Shown piece by piece: positions 12,768 through 25,283 of a stretch of DNA of 64,000 nt; the first letter of the stretch is position 1; every line of letters begins with the position of its first letter. The DNA is taken from contig VZTI01000603.1 of NCBI GenBank assembly GCA_013397865.1, positions 932,137-996,136 of the forward strand. Direction: 5' to 3'. Below the pieces are notes generated by a model. It was not told where the DNA came from. It saw only the letters and a program-made list of their open reading frames with translations, and made no database searches. The position numbers and the translations under genes are program-made. Source of the DNA: Struthidea cinerea (Eukaryota > Chordata > Aves > Passeriformes > Corcoracidae).

Positions 12768-12831
12768 NNNNNNNNNNNNNNNNNNNNNNNNNNNNNNNNN
12801 NNNNNNNNNNNNNNNNTTTTTTTTTTTTTTT
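12756..12831. other. Assembly gap inside a poly-T tract
   Basis: A run of Ns covers 12768-12816 and is bounded by T homopolymer on both sides (12756-12767 and 12817-12831). The true content is therefore a T tract of unknown length, possibly the poly-A tail of a minus-strand retrocopy. The open frames predicted across it are artefacts of the ambiguous bases. Confidence 0.97.
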
Positions 12832-14131
12832 AAATAAAAATCTGTCACTGCTCCGGAAAAATTGTAGGATTATTTTAAAGTAATTGCATCTGATATATTC
12901 TGCATGTGGGCATGTATGTGTTCCCTGAAGAATGCACATGGTTTGTAACTTGAGGTGTTTTAAGCCAAGAGAATTAAGTTATCATGTACAAAAGGAGTTT
13001 ATCTACAAGAGGAACCCAGACATTACTTTTTCTGTCCTATTTAAAGGATGAAAGGAAAACACAGAAAAGGAAGGCACACACGGCAATATGTTAAGAATAT
13101 AAACAATTAACAAAATATTTAGACAAATTACATATAATTATGTGCTAAAAAAAATAGCTGCCTGTAAAATCCTCCGTACCAGCATTCTCTGGAACTTCAT
13201 TTGCCGTTCTTTGAAAAGGTTTAGAAATCTTATAGAGAATCCCATAATCTGATGATAGCAAACAACTTCTAAAGTAGAATATTTTTTGATTTCTATTCTT
13301 GTTAGATTCAGCTTTCGGGATTAATAGTTTTCAGTTTTCATGCCTACTCTAGTATGCACCCATCCTCTTCTCCACTGCTTATAACCTACTTTTCATAATC
13401 TTGAGAACATCCCGCTCATTTAAACAGTCTACTGCTCATCAGAGAAAAAAAAAATTGTGATATTATTTCATGCATTTTTTCTAACTATCCTTTTTTTATT
13501 ATTATTGCAATGAAAAAGCTATTGGGCATGTGAGTGCTGGTTTTATACCGCAGGGAAAATATTTCTTAATCAGCTAGATAATATGAGAGCACTAAAAGAG
13601 TGATAATAAGAAAACAGAGGAGAAGAATACAGTCTCATGGAAAATGTTGCAATAAAGCCAGAGAGATAATTTCACATCTTGATTCCTTGATTCCACCCTC
13701 ATTTCATCACAGCATTTGGCATAGCTTGCTTGGAGATGGGTTGAAGGCAAATTAGGCTTTATGCAACGTTTGCATTCCAGCAATTCATTTGTTTGCCAGC
13801 ATAAATCATGGGAGCCTTAGGGTTTTTACTTAACTTCTTATGCCCAGGTTCCAGACTATGTTGTGGTTTAGGTTCTGTGCTGGCCAAAACACCCTTACGT
13901 GTTGGAAGCCCACCAATAACACAACAAAGTATGTTATGGTTTTAGTAGTGTTCAAACAAGCTCCTTTGGTCAGAGAGCTCTCCTAGCTGGATGCCACAAG
14001 GTGATCTCATTAGGGAAGGACAACTCCAGCTGCCCCATCAGCTCTTCCAGAAGACAGGAAGTTAATTTCTTGTAGTCACAAAAAGGATCTGCACAAAACA
14101 TGCCACAGCTCTGTCTGGTGCTCTTACCTTG
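12832..14131. other. Gene-free stretch; possible unassigned repeat at its right end
   Basis: AT-rich and unremarkable up to about 13855. From there to 14131 the sequence is more balanced, begins TTGTGGTTTAGGTTCTGTGC and runs into an LTR. It has the feel of retroviral or repeat sequence but lacks a polypurine tract before the LTR, so I leave it unassigned. Confidence 0.45.
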
Positions 14132-14674
14132 TGTCCTAGGTTACAATGTAAGATGTAACCAAAGTATGTATTCTATTATCATCTTCACAAGCTGTTAAAG
14201 CAGGTGGGGCAATGTTTGTTATCTCCTATCATGACTCATCCCTGATAACTCCCTCCGGGCAATCAAGGACCCATGGCATAACTCATAGAATTACATCATC
14301 CCATTGTGAGATGCTCTGCCCAGGGGGAGGAGCCAAGCATTCCCACCTGGATATAATCTGGGGTTGGGAACAGCACAAGTAGCCCTTACCTACTGGATTC
14401 CCAGAGCACAAGAGCTACATAACTACTACTGGGCATTCAGAAGAAGAGCAGACCCTTCAACAGGATCACCGCATCAACAGAACCACATCTATCACACTAG
14501 GAGGACCGCAGCCACCATTTAATTGGGCTTCTACCACCACCCTGACCAACAGGGTGTCAGGTTATGTCCTGACTCTGTCAGTGTTTCTGTACTACTGCAT
14601 TTATTTTTTAATTTTTGTATTAGATTGTAGTCCTGATTTTGAGTCTCTCACTGGTTTGCTTTCAAACTAGTACA
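14132..14674 (+). mobile_element. Solo LTR, ERVL-like
   Basis: The element starts TGTCCTAGGTTACAATGT and probably ends at ACTAGTACA, so it has TG...CA ends. Internal landmarks match a common avian LTR family: GTGGGGCAATG, a GGAGGAGCC block, a CCCACCTGGATATAAT box (TATAAT 14352-14357) and a T-rich downstream part ending in TTGAGTCTCTC. The flanks CCTTG and CCGCG agree at only three of five positions, so a target duplication is not demonstrated. No internal retroviral genes lie next to it. Its 3' boundary is less secure than the 5' one. Confidence 0.7.
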
Positions 14675-17600
14675 CCGCGGCTTTCACATGCATACAGCAA
14701 GAGGTTCAGTCAGGCTTGAATACTGCAGGAGGTGTGTCCTTAATATTCAATTTCTTATGAATATTTAAAAGTAATAAATGTCAAACTAAATGTTTAATGA
14801 TCTTGTTTTGACTAAAAAGACCTTGAGGACGATCAGGAAGAAGTAAAGCAACCTAAATTGGCTAGTCAACTGAGCTCAGAGGACTACCTCCCACAGCTTC
14901 TGTTGCTCTGGAGCAGGTACCCTCTGATAGCAATGGTGGTTGAATTGCAAGAGACAGGCACACTGATGTATGGCATGCCTACTCCTAGAAGCAATAAAAA
15001 TGTCTGTGCTTTGCTCTATTCCAACAGACCTAGTCTAGATGAACCCCAAAATAATGATGCAACAAGGACAACATCTTCAATGGTTCCTTTTCTAACTTTT
15101 TTCATAGTAGCTGTGGGATTTTGTTATGACTGCTTGACACATCGAGGTGTATGCAGTAGGTTTCAGTAATTTTAAGTAAATTCACCTAGTTGAGCTACCC
15201 ATTTCTATGATGCTTTATCATGATCAACTTGCATCTTCTTGGGTCTAGCCTGCAAAGCATAGTTGTGGAGAAGAAACCTCCCACCTCCACTGGAAGGTGG
15301 GATTATCTGCACAGGCACAGATATCTAGAAGATTTTTTTTTTATAGACATCTAGCAGATGCATTATTATAGACTATTTTTTTAAGAAAGTGAGAGTTCAG
15401 GCTTCATTACTGCAAACTGTGGAAACAACATCCATAATCTTAACTATTAAGGAACAAGGAAAAAGAATTTAATTATGTACAATTACAGTTATCTTCACCT
15501 TGGTGTGCTTTAATGAACTAAAGAGTTTAATTCTGTACACATGGCTTTTACAGAGGTGAATAGATTTGAGACAAACTTGTGACTAACCTTTGAGACTGCA
15601 GAGTGAGAGTTGGTACAGGGGGGAGCAAAGGTGGCAGCTGAAATAATGGTGAGGGAGTGTATTGTTTCTCAGCCTCTTCACATTTCTGTTCATCTCTTAT
15701 GGGCTTGGATTATTGTTGCATTCACTTGAAAACTAGCCAAGATTTTTAAATCATGCCAGAGAAATATTATTTTAATTTTTTTGTTCTTTTTTACTGCCGT
15801 GGATTTTTTTAGGTTTGAATGAAGCCAAGAAAATATGAACAAGCATTCAATTCAAAGCCACTCGTCCTATTGACACACCCCAGTGTGGCATTTGCCTCTG
15901 GACTAATCAAGTTAGTCTTGCTTTGCCAGTCAAAGCTGAAGGCAAGCAAAAGTCTCACTTCAGTTAATTGAATCCCACTTACGCTGTCCAACAAGAATGC
16001 AGATACTTAATTTATCATATTATTCCCACATTGCAACTACCTAAAAGTTCATATGTGGGCTGGGAATCCAGAGTTTTAGGCATTTCCCAAACACACAACT
16101 AAGAATAGTTTCAAACTTCAAGAGCTTATTTTACAAGTGAGATCTCTGGAGCACAGCAATGCTGAACTGTCTGGACTTCCCTCTGTTGACAATTTGCTGG
16201 TGCAACTTTTTTTTGCTTGTTTTTCTTTATCTAAAGTAAGTGCAAGTTTTTCTTCATGCCTGTAGGAAACCTTTCATTGACCCATTTCCTGAACCAAGCA
16301 AACAGTCATCGACTTATAATTGGGTGAATTAGCCACAGGAGAGAAAGCAAACTTTAAAATAATTGCTCTTTTTCCTCATTTATATCAACATTTTTTTCTG
16401 CAACAAGCCACCTGGCTCCAAATATTTGTTTTCTAATCACCCATGTACAAAACTCACCAGACAGCAGATCCTGAAAAGTCCTAAAGAGAAATTCTGCTCA
16501 AATCACATCATCAGGTTTCAAAAGCCATTCAAAAGGAGAAGATCAGCAGAGCATACCCCCATACTGTGCATCCTTTGGTTTGGAAAGTGAGCCCTCCTGC
16601 AGCTCAGAGCTAAGGAAGAGGGAATTTCACTCTTTAATTCTCATGAAGTACACAGAGAAAAGTAGGGAGGGAGTGAAAGGAAACTAGTGCTGATCTGAGG
16701 AACTACTAATGGAATAGCAGAGTTTGAAGGTGTCTGGTCTCTTCTCTGCCACGAGTGCAGACAAAATCTCAGATGAATTATGAAAGACAGATCCCTGTCA
16801 TGCCCCCCATGCAAGTTCAAGGAATAGCACAGTTGTGTACTCCTCACAGGGTACTCTGCCAATTTGCTATTCATTCCCCACCTACTTTACAGAAAGAGAT
16901 ATTTTATATATTTTCTGTAGACAATATATACCTATTTTTACCAGTTTTTCTCTGATGTGGTCAGGGCAAGGATGGCTTCGAAATATTGCTTGATGTTTTG
17001 CACCTGTGTAGGGAAGCCACTGGAAATCATTATACTGCAAGCTCTGCTCTGATTTGAACATTTTGGCTTCCAAGAAGGTTTATCTCCACCCTGCTGCCTG
17101 CCCACCTACAGCTCTCACAGAAAGTGAGGAGTCATCTCACCTCACTTTCACTCATCTCCCGGGCCGACATCTGCATGCAAGCACATTTTCACCTTCTTTT
17201 CCTTACAGTCACAAGAAAGAAGTAAGTCCGCCTAGGGAATGATTATTTTGACTGATTTCAAATAGCTGCCTTATGGTGAGATAATTGGGCCTTAGAAAAG
17301 CCTAATTAATTCTGTTGACTATAAAGGGAACCTTGATGATTCCTAGACGTACAGAAACCTATTCTGGCTCTGGCATTTCCTGAGCTGCAGATCATCAGGA
17401 GCTGGAGCAAAGACAGCTCCATGCTTGCCTTGTCCTTTTGCTATTCCTTCAGAACCCAGTATCTACTACTGGTTATGGGCAAAATGGTCTTTCAGTGAAA
17501 TTCAAATTTTACCAAATTGTGCAACCCTTCCAGAGTGCTGTCTTTTTTGGCTTTATCCATGACATCTGCTGCAAGGCGGGAACTACAAAAAAAGTCTTCA

Positions 17601-17924
17601 AACATACCCAAACTCCAGGTAAGGTAGGAAGCAATAACCCTTCAAGAGCTGCAAGTCTGCTTGTAGAACATAGTCTTGATGTGTAGCAGTGCAGACATTC
17701 TCTGTGATCACTTTGTATATGTGGGAAACAGGGATGAAGGGTGGACAGGTCTGTCTTCATGAAGTCAGTCTTCAGAGGGGTAGGGAGGATGGGGCCTCCT
17801 ACCTGCCTGGCTTTTCCAGTGAGTCAAGCTGAAAAAGACAATTTATCCCTCAGGTTGTTTCTTCGCTGTCCACTAAGAGAAGGCCTCTGGGTACCAAATG
17901 GCAAGGTTTTAATTGACGTAATGT
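14675..17924. other. Gene-free stretch, no recognised repeat
   Basis: Over 3 kb of AT-rich sequence. A 103-codon plus-strand frame at 14858-15169 is the longest here; it includes a hydrophobic segment near its C-terminus but matches nothing I recognise. No exon-like structure is evident. Confidence 0.5.
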
Positions 17925-18862
17925 TGTAGATTGACCGTGGTTTACCACCATGAGCCCACCAAGGTGCCCTCTCTTCCTCATTAAGATGGGAGAAAATACA
18001 ATAAAAATACATGGATCAAGATACAGGCAGGGAGATCACTCACCATGTACCTTCACGGGCAAAAGAGACTTTTCTTGGAGAAACTAATTTAATTTCTTGA
18101 TAATTAATACCAAAATAAGATGGTGATAAATAAAACAAATCTAAAATCACCATGTACTTACTCCTCCTTTCCTCCCAGGCTCAGCTTCCCTTATGACATT
18201 TCCATTGCTTCCTCCCTGAGCAGTGTGGAGGGATGGAAGGGAGCTGCAGTCAGCCCATAACACTTCCTCCTTCCTCATGCTGTTCCCCTGCTCCAGCATG
18301 GTGTCCCTCCCACAGGACATAGTTCTGCATGAACCTCTCCAAGGTGGGTCCTTCCCATTGGCTCCAAGGACTGCTTCAGAGAGCTTTTTGTCGCGGGCTG
18401 CAGTCCTTAAGGAACAGACAGCTCAAGCGTGGGTTGGTCTCTCACGGGTCAATGACACTTCCAGAAAACCTGATCCTGTGGGCTCCTCTCCATAAGCCAC
18501 AGTTCCTGACAGAAGCCTGTTCCTCCATGGGCTGCAGGGGCCTCATTTTGGTCTTCATCATGGGTTGCAGACGAATCTCAGCTCCAGTGCCTGGAGCACC
18601 TCCTCCCTCTCCCTCACTGACCTCGGTGTCTGCAGGGCTGTTTCTCTCACATTCTTCCCATCCCACTCTCTCACTAAATAGCATTTTTAGCCCTTTCTTC
18701 CATATGTTATCACAGAGGCACCACCAGCATTACTCATTTGCTCAGCTCTGAAGAGTGGCAAGTCCATCTTGGAGCCAGCTGAAAAGGGAGCTTCTGTCAT
18801 CCCACAGAATCCACCCCTGCAGCCCACCTGCTATCAAAACCTTTTCATTTAAACACAATACA
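17925..18862 (-). mobile_element. LTR of an endogenous retrovirus, antisense
   Basis: Read on the minus strand, the element starts TGTATTGTGTTTAAATG and ends GGTCAATCTACA. The plus strand carries family landmarks: TGACCGTGG...ACCATGAGCCCACC, GGGAGATCACTCACC, CATGGTGTCCCTCCCACAGG, repeated CAGTCC/CTCAAGCGTGGG blocks, GGAGCACCTCCTCCC and CTTGGAGCCAGCTG. Together these match a well-known avian ERV LTR type. The ~938-bp length and TG...CA ends fit an LTR. I see no target duplication (left flank GTAATGT, right flank CTTCAAA). The 140-codon plus-strand frame and the 80-90-codon frames inside are not genes. Confidence 0.75.
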
Positions 18863-19576
18863 CTTCAAAGGGCCAGGTTTTCTGTCCATGTCTTTTCCTA
18901 GATTTGTCAGTAAGTCTATCTATCCATCTGTCCATCCACACATCCATCTAACCATCCATCTATTCATATATCCATGCTCTCTTTTCTGCAGTCCAGACTC
19001 TTCTCTTGGACATATTTTTCCTTATTCCTCCTCATAACCTCAATTTAGGGCTGTAATAATTAGCCAGAGGTGCAAAGAGTGCAGCTTCACACTTCTTGCA
19101 AAGAAGAAAGTGATAAATTAATTTTCCATGTCTCTCTGCAACGTCCCTTTTAGGCTCCTTATCAGGGCAATAATTCATCAGCGCAGGTCCCTTTGCTACT
19201 GTCAGTTATTTCAGGAATGCTATGAAATTAATGAGACAAATGGCTTTTGTTTCTTTGTTGTTTGGGTTATTTTTTCTGTGTTTTTATTTTAAAGGTATAA
19301 TTTGTTTAGAGGTGCTTTTTAGCCCTCATAACTCCCATTACACAACTTCCATTATGTGGTCTGACTGCCCACGGCCTTCTTTTGAAAAAGAATAATTTGG
19401 GAAGCAGATATATGCAGTCAACCTCCTCTCTGAGGAAGCTAAATCGAAAGTCTAAATTATGCTGTTTCAGAAACAGTTCCATACAGAAATTTTAAAATGT
19501 GATTTAACAGACAAGGTTAACAGGCATTTCAGGATGGCTAGAATAAAATAACAGGTGTAGCACAGTGTCTTTAACC
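18863..19576. other. Gene-free stretch with one microsatellite
   Basis: Holds the imperfect ATCC/ATCT tract annotated separately. The rest (about 19080-19400) is unique-looking, with no gene and no recognised repeat. Confidence 0.5.
18915..18976. repeat. Imperfect (ATCC/ATCT)n microsatellite
   Basis: Alternating CTATC, CCATC and TCCATC units run for about 60 bp (CTATCTATCCATCTGTCCAT and onward). Many single-base interruptions suggest an old array. Confidence 0.9.
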
Positions 19577-20089
19577 CTATTCTGTTGGGGTGTCCTGGCA
19601 AACCTGCCAGCCTAGGGCGTGGGGGGACAGACCTGCGCCTGGGAAAACCCCCTCGGTTTATGGTATCTCTATACAAATGTGTATTGGTTTCTCCCTTCTC
19701 CCCCGCGGTGGCAAGGGTTTTGGTTTAACCCCGGGTTCTCTCCCTCCCCATTGGCTGTTGCTGTAAGCCCCGCCCCCAGTCCCCGAGACTCGGGAGAAAC
19801 GAGCAGCCCCCAGCCAGACTGCTGCCGGGGACGAGCGAATAAACACCTCCAGCTTCCTCCAGCGTCTCCGTTCTCGCCTTCCTTTGTTCCTGGGGTCCCG
19901 GGGGGTCCAAACTAAACTCCCTGTGGATGCAGCTGCTCACCAAAGAGAAATCCGATGGCCAAAGAAAAGGGAAATTACAGCTTGGCCGGCTTTTAAAGTG
20001 TGGTCTAAAATCTGCTATTTTGCTGTGCTAGCTCGGAATCTCACCCCCGAGCTAGCCAGCCACGGCAGGCAGACAAAGAGACACTATTC
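19577..20089 (+). mobile_element. Solo LTR with perfect 6-bp target duplication
   Basis: The LTR spans 19583-20083, starts TGTTGGGGTGTCC and ends AAAGAGACA. It is flanked by identical hexamers CTATTC at 19577-19582 and 20084-20089. A 6-bp duplication is typical of ERVK and some other retroviral groups and differs from the 5 bp of ERVL. The LTR is GC-rich in its first ~320 bp and carries ATTGG (inverted CCAAT box, near 19750), CCCCGCCCCC (GC box, near 19769) and AATAAA at 19838-19843. No internal viral sequence remains. Open frames of 60-99 codons inside and across it are not genes. The intact duplication and little visible decay suggest a fairly young insertion. Confidence 0.9.
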
Positions 20090-21544
20090 CTGTCATTCTT
20101 GGATGGATCATGAAATAACTTTGCAGCTTTCATTGTGCTGTGGAACTGGGCCTTTCATGCCTTCATCTTATTTATATATATAGATATATATACATCAAAG
20201 TCCTTTGCATAAACATATAAATTAATATATGTATGCATAAAAATTAATGGAACCAAAATGTAAATGTCATTAACCAACATAATCCCAAGAAGACAAAATA
20301 CATGGTGTTACCTCTGAATTCACTTTTTTTTCCTTCCATATATCCCCTATTCTGCTGGAACTTTCATCTAGTGTGATTTAAGTGTTTGGTGACTTTTCAG
20401 CAGACAAGATTTTATAGACTATGGAGAGCATGAACTACATGTTCTACGGTAGATTAGCGGTTTTAAGGCAGTAGTGGGAGGAAGACAGGATTTTTCTTTT
20501 TCTGTAAATCTATCTTTAGGATTAGTGTCAGGTTTTATTTTGAAAGACTGTTATCTTGAAATCTTCTCCTAGTGTTACGGTTGTCTGTGTCATAGAATCT
20601 CCAAGAAAAACTTGCCTAGAAGTCACTAAAACTGCTTTTCCAACAGGAAGAAGGAGCTGTAAGAAGGAAAGTATTCAGAACTTGCATTCGAGTCCTTGCT
20701 CTCCACCCGGAGGTATATGGGATGCACTGAAGTCTGTGCGAGGTGCAGACTCCACAAAAACTTTTGTGGGTATGAGCACTGACTGATGTGGTCACAGACT
20801 TTCTCTCACTGGTAGGAAAGCTACCTTCATTCTCTAAGGAGACGAGGAAGTAGGCAACTGTACCAGTGCAGGCCGAGTTTTTGGTACAGCCAACCATTTT
20901 TAATTTTTGCTTCTTCTTAAACATGAAAGCAAGGAAGAACATGTTCTAGGACACTTATGCTAAAGCAGCCATGACAACTCCTGCATAAAATTATGCACAC
21001 ACACATGGACATATATATGTTAAATTCTCTGGAAAAGTGATCTAATTCTCTATAGCAGATCCCTAGACTGTCTCTCTTATCCTCTATTTTCTTTTTCTTT
21101 GTATAGGAAAGTGTCTATCATATCACACAAGATAGCAGTCTGCAATAGAGGCTCATTACATTAATAAAAACACAACAATACCAAACAAAGAACTCTTCCT
21201 TCCACTTCAATACACAATGAAATATCTCCCAGTATACACACACAGACACACAAAGAAACCTATAGCACCCAATAAAAATAAAATACAGTGAGGGATGGGC
21301 TCCTTTGTAGTCATGTAGTAGGGGCTGTGTAGCAACAGGCTCCTTTCACTTAGCTGTGAGGTACATTTACTGTTGGACAACATTAGCAAGCCACATCCCA
21401 AAGTCAGTACCTGTTCCTCTAGCATGATCTTCCATTAGAAGGTCTTTCTGCTCATAGACAGGGGACCCTACAGGGTATGTTCCTTGGCTGATATGTCAGT
21501 AAACTCATCTGGCTAAGCACTTCAACTCCATTGCTCAGCTGATA
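20090..21544. other. Gene-free stretch, no recognised repeat
   Basis: Contains a short AT-dinucleotide patch (about 20168-20195). A 108-codon minus-strand frame at 20616-20942 has no recognisable domain. No gene is seen. Confidence 0.5.
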
Positions 21545-21950
21545 TCACAGAGTCATAGAATCCTAGAATGGTTAGGGTTGGAAGGGATCTTAAAGACCAT
21601 CTAGTTTAAACCCACCTGCCATGGGTGGGGGCATTTTCCACTAGACGAGGTTGCTCCAAGCCCCATTCAACCCGGCCTTGTACACTTCCAGGGATGGGGC
21701 AGTGTGGTGATTCTTCCCTTCCTCTCCTCCCCCAGGCCACACTATGATTCTTTAAATGACCGTAAAACACTCATTCTCAAGAGGCAGCCTCTGGGCAACC
21801 TGTGCCAGTGCCTCCCTCACCACCCTCACAGGAAAGAATTTCTTTCTGATATCCGATCTAAACCTACTCTCTTTCAGTTTAATGTAATTCCCCCTTGGCC
21901 TATTGAACTACCATTTTACTCAAGGGTCTTGTGGTAGCCTTCCTAAGTGC
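21545..21950 (-). mobile_element. CR1 LINE 3' end, antisense, carrying an insert
   Basis: The plus strand reads GTCATAGAATCCTAGAATGG, GGTTGGAAGGGATCTTAAAG, CCACTAGACGAGGTTGCTCC, GGCCTTGTACACTTCCAGGG and then, after about 85 foreign bases (21703-21787), resumes at CTCTGGGCAACCTGTGCC and continues to CCCTTGGCC. Every part except the insert matches the CR1 3' region in reverse complement. Non-coding remnant; the 77-codon frame at 21704-21937 is a chance frame. Confidence 0.9.
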
Positions 21951-24900
21951 AAGGTAGAATTACAATTGTAAGAGTAGGGTTATTGTGCAGACAGATTGAC
22001 ATTTTAACCACTGAACTCTCTGGATCTGCTCTGAGTACATGAGATACCAACTCTCCCACCAAAATAAGCTCACTGGACTGGCTAACGACAGAGCTGTGCC
22101 AAGGAAATTCTAAAGGAAAATTATGCTAGTCCAGACCTATAAGTGCACTGGTAGTGTAGCAAAATAAGTTTTTTGCTAGTATGTTGATGTGGATTTTAAA
22201 TAAAGGATAACAGAAAATAAAGACAAACAACCCAAGCAGGATGTTGAGAAATCATGACAAGGACAGTTTTGACACTGCGAAATATTCAGAGGAATGCAAA
22301 AGTACTATGAGAGGCTGAAAGATATTTTTATTTTGTCTTCACCAATTTGAGCTGGCTCCTAATCTGGGAAGCAGCCAGATTTTTATTTTCCTTCTCTTGT
22401 GCCTTGTAAACACTTACTTATTTAGTTAAAATGCAAAGATTGTTAAAAACACTTTACCAGATGCTTCCCTGGGTTCAAAACACAATTGCCTTTGGAACTC
22501 ACATTTGGTCTTTTTATTCTGCTTAGGGTAATTTAGCCAACCTATGTGATAGCAGTTAAATGCTCAAAACCTCATTTCTAAGAGGTATGCTCTAGGTCAA
22601 GTTTACCCTAAGAGACTGTGCCCAGGAAATCAGTGCTATAAATATAAATACCGCAATCTAAAATAATATAAAGAGAACCTTACTGAGAACACAGTGTAAA
22701 TGACAGCCTGAAACAATATATAAAATTCATTCTTGTTTTATTTGTGCTTTTGCATCCGTAAAAGTATATTAAAGGATATGCCTGCACAGACCTTTGGGTA
22801 TGCAGGTTAATCTAGGAACCATTGTAAATTTTCTAACAAATTTAAGGAACTCTGACTGAAATGGGTGTTTCTGTGCTGCTCCTCTCAGCCTGTTCTACTA
22901 CAATGATCCTTGAAGAGAAAGCATTGCTCTGGAGAATATTCAAGCCAAAGGATGATTACTTGCAATTCAAATGAGAGGCTTTCATACTTCATCAAGGAAG
23001 GAGAATGGAGTCACAGAAATGTCACTGTCAAGAATTATCTTTCTTTTTACATGATATCTTTATGCTGAATTTTTAAGGGTCAGGGGGAGGATTGCCAGTT
23101 CAGTTGCTGAATTATTGGGATCTGATGTGTCTATCAGGGTGCTTTCATAGCAGCTGTGGACCAACTAGACAATGAGATGGGTTATTTTTACGAGAGACCA
23201 AACCTCTTTTCAAGTGAAGCAGGCCAAGACCACATCTCCTTTTGAACTTTAGAGCTCTAATCTGTGTTGTTGCTGTCAGTTTTACAGGGGAAATGAATTT
23301 TGTGGCAGAAAGTGCTTGCTTAACTGATCTGAATCCCCTCATGCAATATCAAGATACCTGATACGACAGCTGAGAAAATTTCCATGACCTGTTGATACCC
23401 TATGAACTAACCTCCAAGGTAGCAAGTTGGTGTATTTCCCTTCTCCAGATAAGAAGGGTGTATGGCAGAGAAATTCAGTGATCAGCTGAAAACCACACAA
23501 GCCTGATTAGGAAGAGAACCGAATCTGTATTTCCTATGTCACTTGACTGATGATTCCCTCAAACTCCGAATGTGCAAATCATTTTTTTCAATGGAATAAC
23601 TGATTCTAAAGGAATCCAGTGAGAGTTTGTTATAATACCTTAAGATTTGTAGCCCACTTCTAGATAAGAAACAGACCGGATCTCCACCTTGCAATTTAGG
23701 AAGTGACAGTAGTTTCTAGTCCTCATTTTCAGAAGTATGTCTAATGGAAATATGAACAGTAGTAATGACTGTTCCCTCCACCTCCATCTCTTGCATACAT
23801 ATTTCACACCTCCATATCTCAACTTGGAAGATTATCATATGTATTTCTGTAATGCTCAGAGCTCTAATCTGCTTGTGAGATCAACACAGTTTAAGTATTG
23901 AAGTTTTATTTTGTGGGTATCTTTGAAGGACTGGCCTGACAACAGGAATATTTTTTATACCCTAATATCCCTATATCCCTAATGTCCCTAAGGTGGGATG
24001 ATGTCTTAAAGATGAAGACTCTGCGCCCTGAACTTTGAATTTAACATAGGATTTTCCTTTACTTCAAGTAATGAGACCAAAGCGCAACCAATTTTCAATT
24101 CCCATTACTGGTTTTATCCAGGAATCAAGGGATTAAAAACCCCCACTAAATTTCTTAGAAGCAAGGCAGAAACATTACTGATCAAGACCCCCTAAAGCTG
24201 GAGGCCGTGTTATTAGTAATTTCCAGCTGTGCTCCCAGTGGATGCTTCCACCCTGGTCCAGCAGGATCCCAAAGGGCATGTCTACACTTCAGCTGCTGAG
24301 GCACCCTTAGATTTATTGTCATAACCAGAAGCATGTACTCTGTAATGAATAAACATTGCTGTGGTTCTGTCACTTTTTGATTGCTCCAGTTAACAGATGG
24401 ACATACAAACTTGGGTTGGCACCTGCTACTGCACAATTTTCCCCCTTGTTTTCCCAAAAGGGAGAGAGTTCTGCTTGATCTTGGGTGTTTAAGAGTAGAA
24501 TCAGACCCTCAAAACTCTTAAGTAAGGAAACACAAATGCCTGAAAAGATAATGGTTTGCACAGCCCTGGAAAATATAAATGTAGATTGTTTTAAATACAA
24601 ATAAACTTCAGCAAGCTCAAGCAATTAGCTTGGCACAACCCTGAAATGTGTTTAATGGCTGAGTGATCAAAAGGTTTTCCGTCAACTTTAGCTGAATCAA
24701 GCTGGTAAGTAAATCTTTCCTTCCACATAATTTTCTGAAGTTTCAAGTGACAAATTGGACTGAACTCAATTAAAGCAGGAGGTTCTATGCATTTAATTGC
24801 AAGCAGTGTCTATGATTGTGAAGGAATCCAATTCAGAATGAAAACACAGATGTAGCTGTGGCGGAGCTCTGTGAAACACAAAGAGGCGAAACGAGGTTCA

Positions 24901-25283
24901 ATCAGAAAAGAAGTTACAGGCAATGTAAAATTATGTATTCTGCCATACTTCTGGAGCACTAGCTATAGGCAAGTATTAGAATATTAAATTGGGAAATGTT
25001 CACCTAGCTACACCACTGCAGTCCAAAAAATTCTATGTGAAAAAGTAAGTAAATATTTGTAAAGCAGTTTGACTGTGGAAAATACCAGAAAATACTAATG
25101 GTATTTTCTGTTACTATGCAATGACACTTCAAAGAATTAGTTGTAGCATCAATTAGACTATATTAAAAGAAAACGTTTGTGCTAAAAATGGTCATTAAAG
25201 AATGACTTTGTAATAGGACACTCAGACATTATGGGGGAAGTGCTTAGGGGGTAAATTTGGTATTTAGTCCTTCAGTGCGCACA
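21951..25283. other. Gene-free stretch; weak ancient-repeat traces only
   Basis: Over 3 kb without a gene. A MIR-like stretch may lie at about 23455-23545 (GAGAAATTCAGTGATC followed by ACCACACAAGCC), but the similarity is weak. GCATGTCTACACTTCAGCTG at 24278-24297 resembles a phrase common in old sauropsid repeats. Neither is secure. Confidence 0.45.

Noticed and set aside
12543..12939. Two overlapping minus-strand frames of 101 and 68 codons
   Set aside because: Both cross the N gap and poly-T run, so part of each translation is undefined and the Lys stretches come from the homopolymer.
13855..14131. Possible retroviral internal sequence upstream of the LTR at 14132
   Set aside because: No polypurine tract precedes the LTR and no coding motif is visible, so attachment to the LTR is not supported.
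18329..18751. 140-codon plus-strand open frame
   Set aside because: It falls inside the antisense LTR at 17925-18862 and reads the complement of LTR sequence.
24278..24297. Phrase GCATGTCTACACTTCAGCTG resembling an old sauropsid repeat
   Set aside because: The match is limited to about 20 bases with no flanking agreement, so no element can be called.
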